Assembly: GCA_016840945.1 (NCBI GenBank)
Contig: JAEORJ010000165.1
Location: 1 to 5,984 of the forward strand
Length of the DNA: 5,984 nucleotides
From: Candidatus Gerdarchaeota archaeon
GTDB lineage: Archaea; Asgardarchaeota; Heimdallarchaeia; JABLTI01
Direction of reading: 5' to 3'
The notes below the pieces were generated by a model, which had not been told where the DNA came from, ran no database searches, and saw only the letters and a list, made by a program, of their open reading frames with translations. Shown piece after piece: positions 5,533 through 5,984 of the stretch; position 1 is the first letter of the stretch; each line of letters starts with the position of its first letter. A program made the position numbers and the translations under genes.

Positions 5533-5559
5533 TAACAAATAGCTAACCGTTATTTGTTA
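5533..5559. promoter_or_regulatory. Strong inverted repeat between the four-helix protein and DinB-like genes
   Basis: TAACAAATA (5533-5541) and TATTTGTTA (5551-5559) are a perfect nine-base-pair inverted repeat. G5542-T5550 and C5543-G5549 can extend the stem to eleven pairs, leaving the loop TAACC. It starts five bases after the TAG stop and ends three bases before the GAAGGAAG ribosome binding site of the next gene. There is no T-tract after it. It may act as an operator, an RNA processing or stability element, or an attenuator between the two genes. Confidence 0.55.
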
Positions 5560-5576
5560 TCAGAAGGAAGTCTCCT

Positions 5577-5984
5577 ATGCTAATGAAAGAATTTGCAATT
5601 GATTTAATGGATTTAGCCCAATGGAATGTTCTTAGAGCAATAATGAGATTGAAACCTGAACATCTTGAATATCAAATCACACCTAAATTGAATCCTATAC
5701 GTTGGATACTAGGACATCTTATGAACCAAATGGATGCTAAATTCAATTATTTATGTCAGGGAAAAAGAACTCTTAGTTCAGAAGTTATTGAATATTTTTC
5801 TACTGGAGCAGTTGATGAAATTGAAAGAAAAGAATTCCCTTTTTCATATCAAGAATTAATTGATACATTCCTTGAAATTTCAGATTCAATGTTTAAGTAT
5901 ATGCATGCTTTTTCTGAAGAGACATTCTATGAATTGCCTAAAAATCATGCGGAAGGTAACGCTGAAAACTTAGGTGAGAGTATT
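5577..5984 (+). CDS. DinB-like four-helix-bundle protein, N-terminal part (runs off the right edge)
   Basis: From the ATG at 5577 the frame stays open for 136 codons to the window edge. The start is supported by GAAGGAAG (5563-5570), six bases upstream; a second in-frame ATG is at 5583. The protein resembles the DinB / YfiT-like family of metal-binding four-helix-bundle proteins, which includes stress-induced proteins and thiol-dependent transferases. The first helix is LMDLAQWNVLRAIMRLKPEHL (10-30). The key landmark is NPIRWILGHLMNQMDAKFNYL (39-59), with His47 at the position of the first metal ligand in the family's 'GH' motif. FSYQELIDTFLEISDSM (89-105) fits the third helix. The two further metal-ligand histidines expected nearer the C-terminus would lie at or past the edge, so metal binding cannot be judged. 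No signal peptide or membrane helix is seen; it should be cytoplasmic. Substrate and thiol partner are unknown. Confidence 0.8.
   Translation, partial: MLMKEFAIDLMDLAQWNVLRAIMRLKPEHLEYQITPKLNPIRWILGHLMNQMDAKFNYLCQGKRTLSSEVIEYFSTGAVDEIERKEFPFSYQELIDTFLEISDSMFKYMHAFSEETFYELPKNHAEGNAENLGESI

Noticed and set aside
1..5984. CRISPR array, tRNA, rRNA, toxin-antitoxin or defence cassette
   Set aside because: No regularly spaced direct repeats, no cloverleaf or rRNA-like GC-rich segment, and no gene with nuclease, toxin or known defence motifs was seen.

Overview
The window is AT-rich and densely packed with small genes. It looks archaeal: several genes have a GGTG or GGAG Shine-Dalgarno-like motif 6-9 bases before a plausible start, one gene appears to have no ribosome binding site (near-leaderless), and gene ends are T-rich. 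TGA, TAA and TAG are all used as stops. A low-GC archaeon, possibly of the Asgard group, fits the gene mix, but no marker gene is present and the lineage is inferred only weakly.

Layout from left to right. Positions 1-223 (minus) hold the first 74 codons of a beta-lactamase-fold serine hydrolase that runs off the left edge. Next is a minus-strand gene for a two-helix membrane protein with a soluble tail that may contain a helix-turn-helix (325-957). It is divergent from a plus-strand gene for a three-helix membrane protein with a large, probably extracytoplasmic, helical domain (1116-2114). That gene converges on a second beta-lactamase-fold serine hydrolase (2182-3369, minus), which has a signal peptide and a C-terminal membrane anchor. 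Behind it, also on the minus strand, are a YcxB-like membrane protein (3490-4038) and a GyrI-like effector-binding protein (4245-4736). A gene-free region of about 310 bases separates the latter from a plus-strand pair: a four-helix membrane protein (5048-5527) and a DinB-like four-helix-bundle protein (5577 to the right edge).

The genes do not form one recognisable pathway. Most are spaced 50-210 bases apart, and many seem to have their own terminator, so most are probably transcribed singly. The themes are membrane or cell-surface proteins (five of eight genes) and stand-alone small-molecule or enzyme domains (two serine hydrolases, GyrI-like, DinB-like). No mobile element, CRISPR array, tRNA or rRNA was seen. 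The most notable non-coding signal is that five of the six genes with a stop codon in the window have an inverted repeat on or just after the stop. Others are a 9-bp inverted repeat just before the DinB-like gene and an exact 14-bp inverted repeat bracketing the surface hydrolase gene.
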